A DNA stretch of 64,000 bases, from assembly GCF_032854445.1 (NCBI RefSeq), contig NC_088299.1:7912324-7976323 (forward strand). Direction: 5' to 3'. The stretch's first letter is position 1. Every line of letters begins with the position of its first letter. The notes under the pieces were generated by a model. That model did no database searches. It had not been told where the DNA came from and was given only the letters and a program-made list of their open reading frames with translations. Below, in pieces: positions 26,201-32,134 of this stretch. The stretch comes from Liolophura sinensis (taxonomy: Eukaryota > Mollusca > Polyplacophora > Chitonida > Chitonidae). Position numbers and translations under genes: made by a program.

Positions 26201-29200
26201 TCCCACCATAATGCTGGCCACCGTCGTTTAAGCTAAATTTTCTTCAGTACGATGTAAATCTCCAAACGAATAAATAAATAAATAAATAAGCCTAACCAAT
26301 ATAACAATCTTTTTTCTCCGCAGTCATCTAAAGATCCATCTTTTCAAGCTGTCTGGCAAGGAATCCTAAAGTTTAATAACACCGACCCGGAAGTGCTGGA
26401 TGATAGCATGTACGTCCATTTCAGGAAGGTACAGGAAGGGTCATACGCCTATCTAACGGATAAATCAGGAGTACTTGAGCTACTCAGCAACAACTGCGAG
26501 CTCAAAATACTCAAGGAAGAATTCTTCCCCACTCAGTATGCATTTGCCTTGCCAGAAGGATCGCCCTTGGTGGACATGTTTTCAGAACGGTAAGCTATAA
26601 GTAAAAAAGAACGTAACAAAATGCTAACTCCTCTGAGTAAAATGGAACCTTGAGGTAAGTTTACAAAAGGTCGGATTTCACTACCTATGTGTGAAAATAT
26701 GCCAACTATCACACTGGTGTTGTTGCTCTGATTTTATTCTCTGTTCTATTGTCTTGCATATTTTATCAACGGTAAAATAACATATTGGTTATAATTTCGT
26801 GATGGTAATAAACTTCAGCTTTTTGTGATGATTTCTTTTCTGGCGTTTCCCGTTATATGGATATTAGACATATTTCGTGAAGATCTAAAAAAGCAACTGA
26901 TTTAAAAGTGCATCACAAATTTCAAGTTTTAACAACCGGAAGCAGGAATACAGAATCCCATACGTTTGTCTGTCAATGAATATTTCAGGCTTTTAAAACT
27001 GTTGCTGTTTTAATAATCATTTGTGATGATGAAATTTTCATGGTTCGTGCAGTGTTTTCATGTCACCGTTTAATAAGTGTAATGACAGCCCAGCATTGGA
27101 GTAATTATAGACCAGTGACGTCTAATTAAATGCAGTTTACGTATTCGTATTTCTTAAACTAATTCTGCTTATGCTGTAATCGTAGGGTGCGTAAATTGTT
27201 ACTATTTAATCATTTACCCAAGGATAACCATAACTGACAGTAGGCCGTATTTCACCAGTTACGTGTTTCTATGTGCCAAACACCATAATGGCGTCACTCC
27301 TGGCTTTACACTCTATGTTGTATAATCGTTTACAATGTGTGAAATATTGAAGTCTTACATTTAAAACATATTGGGTATTTAATAAATAGGGTTGTGGTTT
27401 CTTTCTGACTCCAATACACAAAAACACACAACATTGGCTTCGGAAAGAGGAAAGCGTTTCATGCCTAATTGGGAGGAAAAGTAAACTGCAAAGATCCGGG
27501 TCATTCTACTCGTATTTAACAAGATAAACCACTCACTTAATTAACTATAGCGTTAATGGGTTCTTTTTGATTCAAAAAGCAAGTTTTGTCTGAAGTAAAT
27601 TTTTCAAACATGATTATTAATAACAGTGTTTGTTTTGCGATTCAGTGAGTTAATTTTATGGCCACAAAACAAGTATGGCCAAGGGGGTTAGCACGCCATC
27701 ACGGCACAGTGATCCAGGAGCCTCCCCGCTAGTACGGTGGCTCCGAGCTGAAGTCCAGCTCATGCTGGCTTCCTCTGTGGCCCGCGGATGGTCGTCGGTT
27801 TCCTCCCACCATAATTCTGGCCACCATTGTATAAGTGAAATATTGTTAAGTACAGCGTAAAACACCAATCAAATAAATAAATCACAGCGAGTACAATCTT
27901 AATAATACCAGGCCGACAACTTCTGACACGATCCAGTAAATACTCTGTTCACTCCAAAAATAATATGTTTAGTTTAACAGAAAGTCTCTTATCTGAGTGA
28001 TGTTGGAATGTATTCGGTTAACGCAGAAGATTATTGTGTTAAATGCAGCACATCTAAACATGATGATTGTATGAGACTAACGGCATATTGTATTAAATAT
28101 CCCACAATATTATAAATTATAATAACAGACACGAGATTTTCTGTTAAAATTAACGAAATTTTTGTTGAGTGTACCAAACGGAAATCTGATAAAATCCCAG
28201 AGCGGACTAAACCGCGGGATCTGTGCGTTCAAAGCATAGTAAGGCTCATTTGCCTCTAACCAATGAAGCCAGCACATCATGCACCGCATGTGAGACTTGT
28301 AACAGAGCAGGCGGATGGTACTTCTTATCTCTCAGTATTTATATATGTATTTATCTTTCCACAATATACACATATATACCGTGCCTGTTCGCGATTTTCC
28401 GCGATGATAAATTAATTATAACTGGTATCGATCATAATACTAACTAAATGAAATGAGTTTTTCTGTTAACGTTTCTCATATGGCTATATTATAGTATGTA
28501 AGGTATCAAAGAAACCAATCCTCAGTTCCACCGGAACTAGGAGGGTAAATAGATGTGATACTTATCATTCCACTCTAATTGCATTGCCGTAGGGAGAAAG
28601 ACCAATACAGTTGACGAGCCTCATTTTACTACCGGTCGCTGTGAGCTCAAGACCAGCTCATGCAGCTTTCCTGTGAGGCCGTACATGGAAAGGTCCCCAG
28701 CAACCTGCGGATGGCCGTGGGCTTCCCCCATAAATTTACTACAGGTTGATGTTAATTGTTAAGTGGGGGAAATTTGAATGCCGCATGACAGCTCCACCGA
28801 AACTTTCTCCACTGGGCTTGTGGCATGTGATGAAATCCACTTATTATTGCATACCCCAAGAAGATAAAATGAATATCAAATAGATCATTGCTTCATGAGT
28901 TCAAACTGGACATTTCAACCTCTGAAAATGTTTACATTTGTACCTTGTCGGGGAAGCTAGCCATTGAGCTAATGTTGAAAACATGACAGTAAATGAAGCG
29001 TGAATGGAGTTGAATTGAACTGAATATTTACATGTTTGTATGTTACGGAATATTTGCCTTCATATTTGTGTGTGACAAATTATTTACCATCATCTTTGTG
29101 TGTAACAGATTATTTTCCATCATTTTTGTGTTACAGAATATTTACTATCATGTTTGTGTGTTACAGAATATTTACCATCAGCTATATGTTACAGAATATT

Positions 29201-29884
29201 TACCATCAACTTTGTGTGTTACAGATTATTTACCATCAGCTGTGTGTACATAATATTTACCATCAGCTATGTGTTACAGAATATTTACCATCATCTTTGT
29301 GTGTTACAGAATATTTACCATCAGCTATGTGTAAGAGAATAGTTACCATCATCTTTGTTTGTTACAGAATATTTAGCACCATGTTTGTGTGTTACAGAAT
29401 ATTTAGCACCATGCTTGTGTGTTACTGAATATTTATCATCAGCTTTGTGTGTTACAGAATATTTACCATCAGCTTTGTGTGTTACAGTATATTTACCATC
29501 CAGGAAAGCGGCTTGCTCAAGATCTGGGAGAAGAATTGGTGGCCGAGGAATAACTGTACCGGTCTACCGCGGACACAGGCTGTCATGATGGATATGAAAG
29601 ACGTACAGAGTGCCTACTACGTGCTGGTCATCGGAATAGGAGTGGGACTTTTTGTACTTTTGGTGGAAAAGACAAAAAACCTTATAGACAGAAGGAAATT
29701 ACGAGCGCCACCATCTGCCAGAAAGCAACCTTCTAGGAATGATTCTTTGGAAAACTTTGACCGTGTTGAAATGGAGAACACGGACGCCATGACGGTCACA
29801 TGTATCCCAGATGAGAATTGTACAATGTATAACAGCATTAGTGGCGAAAATTTGAACATCAGGCAGCTTAAACAACCGGACTGA
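2656..29884 (+). CDS. Ionotropic glutamate receptor superfamily subunit (3' nine exons)
   Basis: Ligand-gated cation channel subunit of the plasma membrane. Coding exons are 2656-2849, 3753-3929, 7987-8214, 8621-8718, 9800-9887, 13907-14234, 23809-24029, 26324-26589 and 29488-29884. All have AG/GT borders and their phases join without a break, giving about 664 residues. Domains in order are the end of the amino-terminal domain, S1 ligand lobe, M1, pore loop with LLSQG, M3, S2 lobe, M4 and a short cytoplasmic tail. The ligand Arg is present (TTFREEACDF) and an Asp sits where NMDA-type receptors have one (YAYLTDKSGV). The M3 gating motif is strongly divergent (ATFTGQLMATLTV for SYTANLAAF). Start and signal peptide lie upstream of the window. 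Subclass is uncertain: an invertebrate-specific or IR-like branch is more likely than AMPA. Confidence 0.92.
3220..3351. mobile_element. Short MITE-like element with imperfect terminal inverted repeats
   Basis: CCTGTTCCACAAAGCCATCG at the left end pairs with GGGTTTCGTAGCACAGG at the right end. Inside these, AAGTTGATCATAAC pairs with GCCACGATCAACTT. The inverted repeats are imperfect, about 40 bp each, around a short loop. The element is non-coding and sits in the intron between iGluR exons a and b. Confidence 0.55.
3580..3656 (+). mobile_element. SINE family A fragment
   Basis: Middle part only of the family A SINE: GTACGTGGGAAGGTCTTCCA, then CAACCTGCGGGAGGTCGTGG and TTTCCATTGGGCTCTGCC. Both the tRNA head and the A-rich tail are missing. 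Confidence 0.6.
3753..3929 (+). CDS. iGluR exon b: amino-terminal domain segment
   Basis: Exactly 59 codons between acceptor TTTTTGACAG and donor CAG/GTATTG, phase 0 at both ends. The peptide contains ALYFFSRWLVI and LDHVAIMTLQDVGEKTLVNN, read as the membrane-proximal amino-terminal domain. A family A SINE is inserted 52 bp downstream of the donor. Confidence 0.7.
3982..4230 (+). mobile_element. SINE family A, full length with 13-bp target duplication
   Basis: Complete plus-strand copy, from GGGGCCTCCGTGGCTCAGTT through GTGAGTTCAAGTCC and GTACGGCGTAAAACACCAAT to a poly(A)-like end. Perfect target duplications TGACTATGTGTAA stand at 3969-3981 and 4231-4243, so this is a fairly recent insertion. 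It lies in the iGluR intron, in sense orientation. Confidence 0.92.
4670..5040. repeat. Left array of TTACCATGGTAA palindromes
   Basis: Degenerate repeats of the palindrome TTACCATGGTAA recur here (near 4675, 4738, 4760, 4832, 4918 and 5015), mixed with AATTACCATAGTAAT variants. A matching array lies at 6605-7260. Together they look like the ends of a foldback-type or subterminal-repeat transposon about 2.6 kb long, in the iGluR intron between exons b and c. Confidence 0.5.
5982..6250 (-). CDS. Orphan open frame inside the palindrome-flanked segment (uncertain)
   Basis: The minus strand is open for about 85 codons with protein-like composition (KAVHVPYAKIYEDF, VSKMSEENERARADDQ) and runs upstream to a stop near 6253. 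It stands between the two CCATGGTAA arrays at 4670-5040 and 6605-7260, where a transposon would carry its coding region. It is not recognised as any transposase and is too short for one. It may be a remnant exon or chance. Confidence 0.2.
6605..7260. repeat. Right array of ACCATGGTA/GGATTACCACGG palindromes
   Basis: Repeated units of the type CTACAGTTTACC then TTGGATTACC then CATTACC, with ACCATGGTACTACCA, recur about every 50-60 bp. A 30-bp tandem duplication (ACCTAAACTAGGGTAGCCAA twice, 6693-6752) lies inside. The array mirrors the one at 4670-5040 and probably forms the other end of the same non-autonomous element. Confidence 0.5.
7550..7680 (+). repeat. Dispersed repeat shared with 49852-49960
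   Basis: The motif AAGAGGTGGTCCCAAATACC followed by a T-rich stretch and ACCACATTT recurs at 49852-49960. Both copies are AT-rich and non-coding. The family is not recognised. Confidence 0.45.
7987..8214 (+). CDS. iGluR exon c: start of the S1 ligand-binding lobe
   Basis: Exactly 76 codons in phase 0 between TTTCAG and ATG/GTAGGT. The exon carries two Cys-containing segments (QCPIHGKDDPDSC, GKVFCCTGVW) and ends LKVATNM, the usual start of S1 where receptors have a LxVxTxxxPPFV motif completed by the next exon (WPPFVF). Four cysteines in a row of about 45 residues are unusual for this position. Confidence 0.85.
8222..8450 (+). repeat. Degenerate AATCCGAATA tandem repeats
   Basis: Starting eight bases after the donor of exon c, units like AATCCGAATAACGATAAGGTAAC recur about ten times with much variation. 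This is intronic satellite-like sequence with no coding value. Confidence 0.5.
8621..8718 (+). CDS. iGluR exon d: S1 lobe, WPPFVF
   Basis: 98 nt from TTTGTTTCAG to TTCAG/GTATGG, phase 0 in and phase 2 out. It encodes WPPFVFRNKS and GFTMELLREVASSMNF, the classic start of lobe S1 (PPFV, then GFxxELLxxV). The splice phase matches the next exon, which completes a Ser codon. Confidence 0.9.
8995..9238. repeat. GACA/CAGA microsatellite
   Basis: About 240 bp of imperfect (CAGA)n mixed with GGTATACAGACAGAC-like units. Open frames on the minus strand across it are low-complexity Cys/Leu/Ser strings and not genes. Confidence 0.9.
9800..9887 (+). CDS. iGluR exon e: S1 lobe, GRWTGLVGDL
   Basis: 88 nt between TTGTGACAG and GGC/GTAGGT. 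One base completes the previous codon, then YTLQVPADGEWG and NGRWTGLVGDLYYG follow. This is the conserved GxWxGMVGEL block of S1. It exits in phase 0 and reads straight into NVDLVAAPIA of the next exon. Confidence 0.9.
9901..10142 (-). mobile_element. SINE family A, diverged, minus strand
   Basis: Minus copy beginning with TTTATTTATTTATTTGATTG and ending in a tRNA-like head (GCACGCCAACCACTAGGCC). It is older than most copies in the window, with many substitutions, and is inserted 13 bp downstream of an iGluR donor. Confidence 0.75.
10262..10480. other. Degenerate tRNA-like repeat remnants
   Basis: Fragments such as GAGAGCTGGACTTGAACC, TTGTCGCTTGAGCCATAGAG and GAATAAACCACCGACC are shared with SINE heads elsewhere in the window. 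They are too decayed to delimit. From here to 11130 nothing else is recognisable. Confidence 0.35.
11130..12430 (+). repeat. 47-bp minisatellite, about 27 copies
   Basis: Head-to-tail units of 47 bp built on AGATCTCTATAGTCAGACCT, then TGGACTCACTACAT and CTATACTTACGGA. Unit length was counted directly between successive ATCTCTATAG words at 11161 and 11208. Nearly every unit carries the palindrome AGATCT. Left units are more alike than right ones, with three nearly identical units at 12145-12290 showing recent local duplication. Because 47 is not a multiple of three, the open frames across it are artefacts. It lies in the iGluR intron before exon f. Confidence 0.92.
12562..12790 (+). mobile_element. 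SINE family A, diverged
   Basis: Plus copy from GAGGTCTCCTTGGCCGAGGT to CGGCGTAAAACACCAGTCAA. The head differs from the main type (GGCCGAGGTGTTTAGCGTGC), suggesting a subfamily shared with the copies near 27670 and 35008. Confidence 0.8.
12957..13222 (+). mobile_element. SINE family A, full length
   Basis: Complete copy from GGGGCCTCCGTGGCTCAGTT to AATCAAATAAATAAATAAAA. Flanks ACATAATGTAT and ACATAATATAT are a likely imperfect target duplication. Sense orientation in the iGluR intron. Confidence 0.9.
13525..13746 (+). mobile_element. SINE family A, truncated at the 3' end
   Basis: Copy running from ACCCTCTGTGGCTTGGTGGT through GTGAGTTCAAGTCCAGCTCA to ATAAATGAAACATTCTTA, where it stops before the usual GTACGGCGTAAAAC tail. 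It ends about 160 bp before iGluR exon f. Confidence 0.75.
13907..14234 (+). CDS. iGluR exon f: S1 end, M1, pore loop
   Basis: 328 nt from TGTTTTCAG to CAAG/GTGAGT. It encodes VDLVAAPIAQTTFRE with the ligand-carboxylate Arg, then the DFTYPYFYEF block, M1 (about 20 hydrophobic residues beginning WPVMVLVIVSLP) and the re-entrant pore loop ending WYLFGALLSQG. The residue at the Q/R/N site is Gln, as in calcium-permeable channels. The PLTIT motif that lines the glutamate site in classical receptors is replaced by PIAQT. Confidence 0.93.
14636..14726 (+). mobile_element. SINE tail fragment
   Basis: Only the 3' part is present: TCCACCCATAATACAGGCCA, CATCTTATAAGT and a terminal AATAAATAAATAAA. A short minus-strand SINE head (CTCGGCCACGGAGGCCCC) lies nearby at 14446-14463. 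Confidence 0.55.
15645..15905 (+). repeat. Tandem duplication of about 135 bp
   Basis: TTAGCTAAAAATGCTAGG through AATTATTTTTGTACT at 15648-15768 is repeated at 15784-15904 with about 10% difference. No coding potential. The rest of 14727-16740 holds no recognisable gene, only weak tRNA-like repeat remnants at 16200-16380. Confidence 0.85.
16741..16754 (+). repeat. LINE target site duplication, left copy
   Basis: ATTCTCGTTGTGGA immediately precedes the LINE 5' end and recurs exactly at 22686-22699 after its ATTC-repeat tail. Confidence 0.88.
17384..18737 (+). pseudogene. LINE ORF1 (gag-like RNA-binding protein), one frameshift
   Basis: Starts MSNPNLFVNVSNI and runs in one frame to a stop at 17638. 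The protein continues in another frame overlapping from about 17589 (KKLRSGDILIECF onward), so a single indel lies near 17590-17635. Three zinc knuckles occupy 18003-18162: CFTCQKFGHGKGQC and CFRCGSEGHEGFDC are both CX2CX4HX4C, and the third is CX2CX3HX6C. Lys/Thr/Pro-rich low-complexity sequence follows (SPRKGRPRSKHKDK). Such proteins bind element RNA in the ribonucleoprotein. Its stop overlaps the ORF2 start as TAATG. Confidence 0.88.
18737..22423 (+). pseudogene. LINE ORF2 (endonuclease, reverse transcriptase, RNase H), two frameshifts
   Basis: The APE-type endonuclease begins at the first residues: QWNCRGL, LQETHL, MGDFNAHNPLWG near residue 135 and SDHFPI near residue 210. Reverse transcriptase follows, with GPDNVYYEFL, NYRPIALTS, the first frameshift just after GFRQGRST (near 20400), then FFDLEKAYDTTW, GVPQGSILSP and catalytic YVDD at 20734-20745. 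RNase H has YTDGSK, EARAILLAL, CTDSLSC and WVPSH. The second frameshift, a 2-base loss, lies at WVPSH near 21942. The last part carries a C-x2-C...H...C finger (ECVGCDAQYSIKHILVDC). Intact, this would be about 1,230 residues. Confidence 0.92.
22686..22699 (+). repeat. LINE target site duplication, right copy
   Basis: Exact repeat of ATTCTCGTTGTGGA from 16741-16754. The exact junction is ambiguous by a few bases because the LINE tail is itself made of ATTC units. Confidence 0.88.
23228..23280. repeat. TA/TAA microsatellite
   Basis: ATATATAATATATAATAAT followed by (AATAAT)n. Between the LINE end and exon g the intron holds otherwise only this and a SINE fragment. Confidence 0.85.
23366..23475 (+). 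mobile_element. SINE family A 3' fragment
   Basis: AACCTGCGAATGGCTGTG, CGCCGTAGTGCTGACCGCTG and ATGGTACGGCATAATACACC, then CAGTCAAATAAACAAA. The tRNA head is absent. Confidence 0.65.
23809..24029 (+). CDS. iGluR exon g: M3 and start of S2
   Basis: 221 nt from GCTTACAG to AAG/GTATAT, phase 1 in and phase 0 out. The PKSVSGRTLIGFWW linker matches the family. M3 reads LYCIVVTATFTGQLMATLTV, so the near-invariant gating motif SYTANLAAFL is changed at most positions. S2 begins VKPPFNSIAEMVAQ and ends with a WGTASGGTV block where GlySer/Thr residues normally contact the ligand. Confidence 0.92.
24082..24278 (+). mobile_element. SINE family A, 5' truncated
   Basis: Starts inside the tRNA part (TCACCAATGAGGTCGCTGTG), continues AGTTCAAGTCCAGCTCATGC, and ends CACCAATCAAATAAATAA. 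Confidence 0.8.
24384..24625 (-). mobile_element. SINE family B, minus strand
   Basis: Tail AATTTATTTATTTACTTAG and the GCTGTACTCAAGAATTTTTC block are shared with family A. The body differs: ACTGGAGTGCACCGAGTAAA, CCTGACTTAAAGGTGC, GAATTCGAACCCGATACG. The same body occurs at 54780-54965. It is a second tRNA-derived family sharing the 3' end. Confidence 0.65.
24626..26149. other. Intronic sequence, no recognisable feature
   Basis: Within the iGluR intron between exons g and h. Open frames here are short, without splice support or family resemblance, and no repeat family is recognised. Confidence 0.5.
26150..26290 (+). mobile_element. SINE family A 3' fragment
   Basis: TTTCAGCAACCTGCGGATGG, TGTGGGTTTCCCCTGGACTG, CATAATGCTGGCCACCGTCG and a terminal (AATA)n. 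It ends 34 bp before exon h, so its tail lies in the acceptor region. Confidence 0.75.
26324..26589 (+). CDS. iGluR exon h: S2 ligand lobe
   Basis: 266 nt from TTCTCCGCAG to AACG/GTAAGC, phase 0 in and phase 2 out. It encodes SSKDPSFQAVWQGILKF, then SYAYLTDKSGVLEL, where the Asp takes the place of the Glu or Asp that binds the ligand amino group, then FFPTQYAFALPEGSPL, the conserved GFALPKGSPL-like strand before the last helix. No in-frame stop occurs before the donor. Confidence 0.93.
26590..27669. other. Intronic sequence, no recognisable feature
   Basis: First part of the last iGluR intron. No open frame with family resemblance and no recognisable repeat was seen. Confidence 0.5.
27670..27882 (+). 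mobile_element. SINE family A, internally deleted
   Basis: Head ACAAGTATGGCCAAGGGGGT, then GAGCTGAAGTCCAGCTCATG. A gap follows in the middle (CTTCCTCTGTGGCCCGCGGA joins parts normally about 25 bp apart), and the end is GCGTAAAACACCAATCAAAT. Confidence 0.8.
27949..28174. mobile_element. MITE-like element, copy 1
   Basis: Left end CACTCCAAAAATAATATGTT, then TTTAACAGAAAGTCTC. Right end GATTTTCTGTTAAAATTAAC, then AAATTTTTGTTGAGTGTA. The ends are imperfect inverted repeats and resemble those of 52419-52674. It is about 225 bp, non-coding and AT-rich. Confidence 0.6.
28622..28730 (+). mobile_element. SINE family A fragment
   Basis: ACCGGTCGCTGTGAGCTCAA, then AGCAACCTGCGGATGGCCGT and GGGCTTCCCCC. 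Head and tail are missing. Confidence 0.65.
29030..29487 (+). repeat. 30-bp minisatellite made of copies of the last-exon splice acceptor
   Basis: Head-to-tail units GTGTGTTACAGAATATTTAC plus CATCAGCTTT, 30 bp each in the right half (starts at 29361, 29391, 29421, 29451, 29481) and 27-30 bp further left. The last unit is the true intron/exon junction of iGluR exon i: TGTTACAG/TATATTTACC. Intact TTACAG acceptors lie at 29131, 29161, 29189, 29219, 29274, 29304, 29362, 29392, 29452 and 29482. The repeat therefore copies the 3' splice site with the first 13 or so exon bases. Confidence 0.88.
29488..29884 (+). CDS. iGluR exon i: end of S2, M4 and C-terminal tail
   Basis: 397 nt from GTTACAG to the TGA stop. 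The acceptor at 29487 is chosen because only it fits the phase 2 donor of exon h, giving CG plus T and then ATA TTT ACC. The peptide IFTIQESGLLKIWEKNWW is the typical last helix of S2. The M4 segment AYYVLVIGIGVGLFVLLVE is followed by a cytoplasmic tail of about 75 residues with basic and Ser-rich stretches, ending RQLKQPD. A possible later AG at 29503 breaks the frame. Confidence 0.92.
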
Positions 29885-30830
29885 TGAACGAGTTGTCTAA
29901 AGGTGGTCACTTAGCAATGTGAATCTCTGAATCCATGTTCTCCGGAATTTTTTGAATGCTTCAGGGTCTTAGAACTAAAGATGAATATTGGACGTCACGT
30001 GCTCAACGATTTTGAGAGCATGCGCGTGTTCAAAACATTTATGCAAGACTGGTAAAAATGTATTTGTTTATTACGTGAATATGGTTGTTTTATCAGGCCT
30101 CTGGATGTCAACATGTCACCAGATATTTTAAAAAAGTACTGTAGGCCTATACGGTCAATCTTGTTACCTATGTACAAACGCTGCTATGCATTTTCTAGGG
30201 AGTTTGATAAGCCATACCACGTTTTGTTTTTAAGGTAACTGAAAATGATTTTGTTTTGTATTTTGTTTATTTTCAAACAATTACAGCACCTAAAGGTTCT
30301 GTTTGATATTATAGTTGCCCCAGAAAATTTTCATTAATCTTAGGACTGAAATTGAACCCGAAAACGTGGATGGCTATACCGTCACAAAACGGTATTGAAT
30401 TATGCAGGGTATATATTGTATCTGTGAAAGATACCTTCGGTTCTAAGAGAGCAGCTTGATCCTCGATTTGCAAATGTACAAATGTTCCCCATACAGACCT
30501 TGAGAAAGGGAGTTAATCTTACCGACTGAGATTAAAGTTCGGATTATATATACGGGTTATCCCCCTTGTCAAAGATGACAACTTTTGCAATGAATTTTGG
30601 CTTGTGAGTCTTCAAAAAGAGTGAGAAGAATGCTACTCATAAATTAATTTTGTATATCCAGAATGTCTATGCTAATTTACATGTGGATATTTCGGAGATT
30701 CCCTGACCTGCATTGTTTTTGGACCTAATTGTAGTCTGTTATATTGGTGGCAATGAACAAACAGCCGAGAACCCTGGTACATGCATATATACTTAAGTTT
30801 TTAAGTCGTTTTACATGAAGTTCGCAGTAA
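29885..30830. other. iGluR 3' untranslated and downstream sequence
   Basis: No further coding signal follows the stop. No AATAAA lies close by; an ATTAAA occurs near 30530, and AATAAATAAA near 32010 is another candidate polyadenylation signal. The transcript end cannot be set. Confidence 0.35.
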
Positions 30831-30832
30831 AT

Positions 30833-31072
30833 CACACTTGTGTTGCATGAACACAAACTTAAGTTCTTTCCAACAAGAGTCTTGTATCGTATTTGGAGAA
30901 CTCTATCTTGTGTTGTGTCTTGAATTAACACAAGGTCTTGTTTGTGTTTCATTGTTTTGTATCACAATCATGTGTAGGCCTACTTCACATTTATGTAACA
31001 CATGTTTGTGGTGGGGTAAATCATTTCTGTATTGAACGAAACAACAAGCTGTGTTAGATTTCAACACAAGTG
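30833..31072. mobile_element. MITE-like element with CACTTGTGTTG ends
   Basis: Left end CACACTTGTGTTGCATGAAC pairs with right end TTTCAACACAAGTGTTTTTT. Internal AACACAA/TTGTGTT words repeat throughout. It is non-coding and about 240 bp. Confidence 0.5.
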
Positions 31073-31411
31073 TTTTTTGTATTCACTTCCCTTCCACCAG
31101 AATGGCATACACACATTGACTTAGTTTCTCTTTCGTGTAAAGGCCTATGGGCCACATAGGGAAACTGGGAAGTGCCAATGATTTGATCCAGGTACTTTAA
31201 ATGGTTTCCCCCCTCCATGAACCTGACCAAAATCGTAGAAATGTATTCCAGGGTTCAGTGTTAAACACATATCAGATAAATACATAATTTGCATATATGT
31301 TCTCCACTGGCCTAGGGGATAAATCAGATTGTTTGGTTAAGGTGGTCGGCTTCTCCGTGCTCTGTAAAGTTTCCTCCGCCCTATCAACTTTCCTGTCGTG
31401 TTAACACACAG

Positions 31412-31637
31412 CGCAATCAACCAGGATCCTGCCACCACCGTGGTACCTGTGAGTTCAAGTCCAGCCCAGGCTGGCTTCCTCTCCTGTCGTACGTTGGAAA
31501 GTCTTCCAGCAACCAGCGGATGATCATGGGCTTCCCCCGAGCTCTGCCCGGTTTCCTCCCACTATAATGCTCGCCGCCGTTGTAAACGAGAAATATTCTT
31601 GAGTATGGCGTAAAACACAAATCAAATAAATAAATAA
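31412..31637 (+). mobile_element. SINE family A, nearly full length
   Basis: From GCGCAATCAACCAGGATCCT through GTGAGTTCAAGTCCAGCCCA to GGCGTAAAACACAAATCAAA and AATAAATAA. The first part of the tRNA head is lost. Confidence 0.8.
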
Positions 31638-32054
31638 CAGACGTGTACACATTTGCCATCTCACGGCACGCTTGTTTAACAATGTATACATATTTAATAT
31701 ATCTATCCGTCCAGTGTACGAATAAAAGGTGAGCAATTTTGTTTTTACATTTGACATTTATCTACCTCTTGTGCAGAATTCATGTTGCCGCAATACTTGG
31801 CTGACTGTCGGACAATCACGTACACACCAAAAGCTTTATGTAAAATATGTTGGATGTTCGAATGTCTTGTGTACACAATAGGTTAGTTTTGGAAGATTTG
31901 ATAAATTGTACTTTGGTACAATACCTATAGCCGGTGTAGGTAAGCTTTTTTGTATATTATGCTTTTCATATTAAATTAAAATGAATGTGTATATATGTTA
32001 GTTTACCTTGTGAATAAATAAAATTGTCTTCAACAAATTGCCTGTCCACCATCT

Positions 32055-32055
32055 A

Positions 32056-32130
<75 letters not shown>
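32055..32130. repeat. (CA)n(TA)n microsatellite
   Basis: About nine CA units followed by about 30 TA units. Confidence 0.95.

Positions 32131-32134
<4 letters not shown>

Noticed and set aside
29036-29428. Open frame of repeated LPSSLCVTEY-like peptides
   Set aside because: Translation of the 30-bp acceptor array in a frame other than that of the last iGluR exon.
29501-29504. AG at 29502-29503 (CCATCCAG/GAAAGC) as the acceptor of the last iGluR exon
   Set aside because: It would join in the wrong phase with exon h (phase 2). The acceptor at 29487 restores the frame and gives the expected RIFTIQESG helix.
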